Assembly: GCA_937911885.1 (NCBI GenBank)
Contig: CALDPW010000143.1
Coordinates: forward strand, 1-5,103
Length of the DNA: 5,103 nt
Source of the DNA: an uncultured Clostridia bacterium
Lineage (GTDB): Bacteria; Bacillota; Clostridia; Christensenellales; UBA1242
Direction of reading: 5' to 3'
The notes below the pieces were generated by a model, which was given only the letters and a program-made list of their open reading frames with translations, was not told where the DNA came from and ran no database searches. Both the position numbers and the translations under genes were made by a program. Shown here piece after piece: positions 5,076 through 5,103 of this stretch; positions within the stretch are counted from its first letter, which is position 1, and each line of letters begins with the position of its first letter.

Positions 5076-5103
5076 ACATAGCGGCACCGCATTTGAGCGG
5101 CGC

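Overview
The window reads as a low-GC, endospore-forming Bacillota chromosome, most likely class Clostridia. It carries recognisable forespore genes (spoIIAA, spoIIAB, sigF, spoVAC, spoVAD) in very AT-rich DNA, with tRNA genes that encode their CCA ends. I cannot name a genus from the sequence.

Layout, left to right. Positions 1-102 (minus) hold the first 34 codons of an OGG1-type 8-oxoguanine DNA glycosylase. Positions 104-1578 (minus) hold spoVAC and spoVAD, two parts of the system that moves dipicolinic acid (DPA) into the spore. The glycosylase gene begins one base after spoVAD, in the place where spoVAE would be expected. Positions 1705-3102 (plus) encode a 465-residue predicted lipoprotein with an asparagine-rich C-terminal tail, which I cannot assign to a family. 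A symmetric hairpin terminator at 3106-3130 separates it from the convergent spoIIA operon. Positions 3149-4650 (minus) hold spoIIAA-spoIIAB-sigF, packed with 10-base and 1-base gaps. Positions 4651-4869 are a divergent promoter region: an extended -10 promoter and an imperfect 0A box face spoIIA, and a TTGACA promoter faces the tRNAs. Positions 4870-5047 (plus) hold tRNA-Pro(UGG) and a CAU-anticodon tRNA that looks more like tRNA-Ile2 than Met, followed by a hairpin terminator. The last ~28 bases are unusually GC-rich and unassigned.

How the genes work together. SpoIIAB is the kinase and anti-sigma factor that holds sigma-F. SpoIIAA is the anti-anti-sigma factor that frees sigma-F in the forespore. 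Sigma-F starts the forespore programme, which leads to sigma-G, and sigma-G classically drives spoVA for DPA loading. The order spoIIAA-AB-sigF followed by spoVAC-AD in the same direction matches the ancestral spoIIA-spoVA neighbourhood. Here it is split by the oppositely oriented lipoprotein gene, so spoVA cannot simply be read through from spoIIA. That inserted gene, the apparent absence of spoVAE after spoVAD, and the sigma-A-like rather than sigma-H-like spoIIA promoter are the main points of interest. I see no mobile element or CRISPR array, and no novel multi-gene system beyond the uncharacterised lipoprotein.
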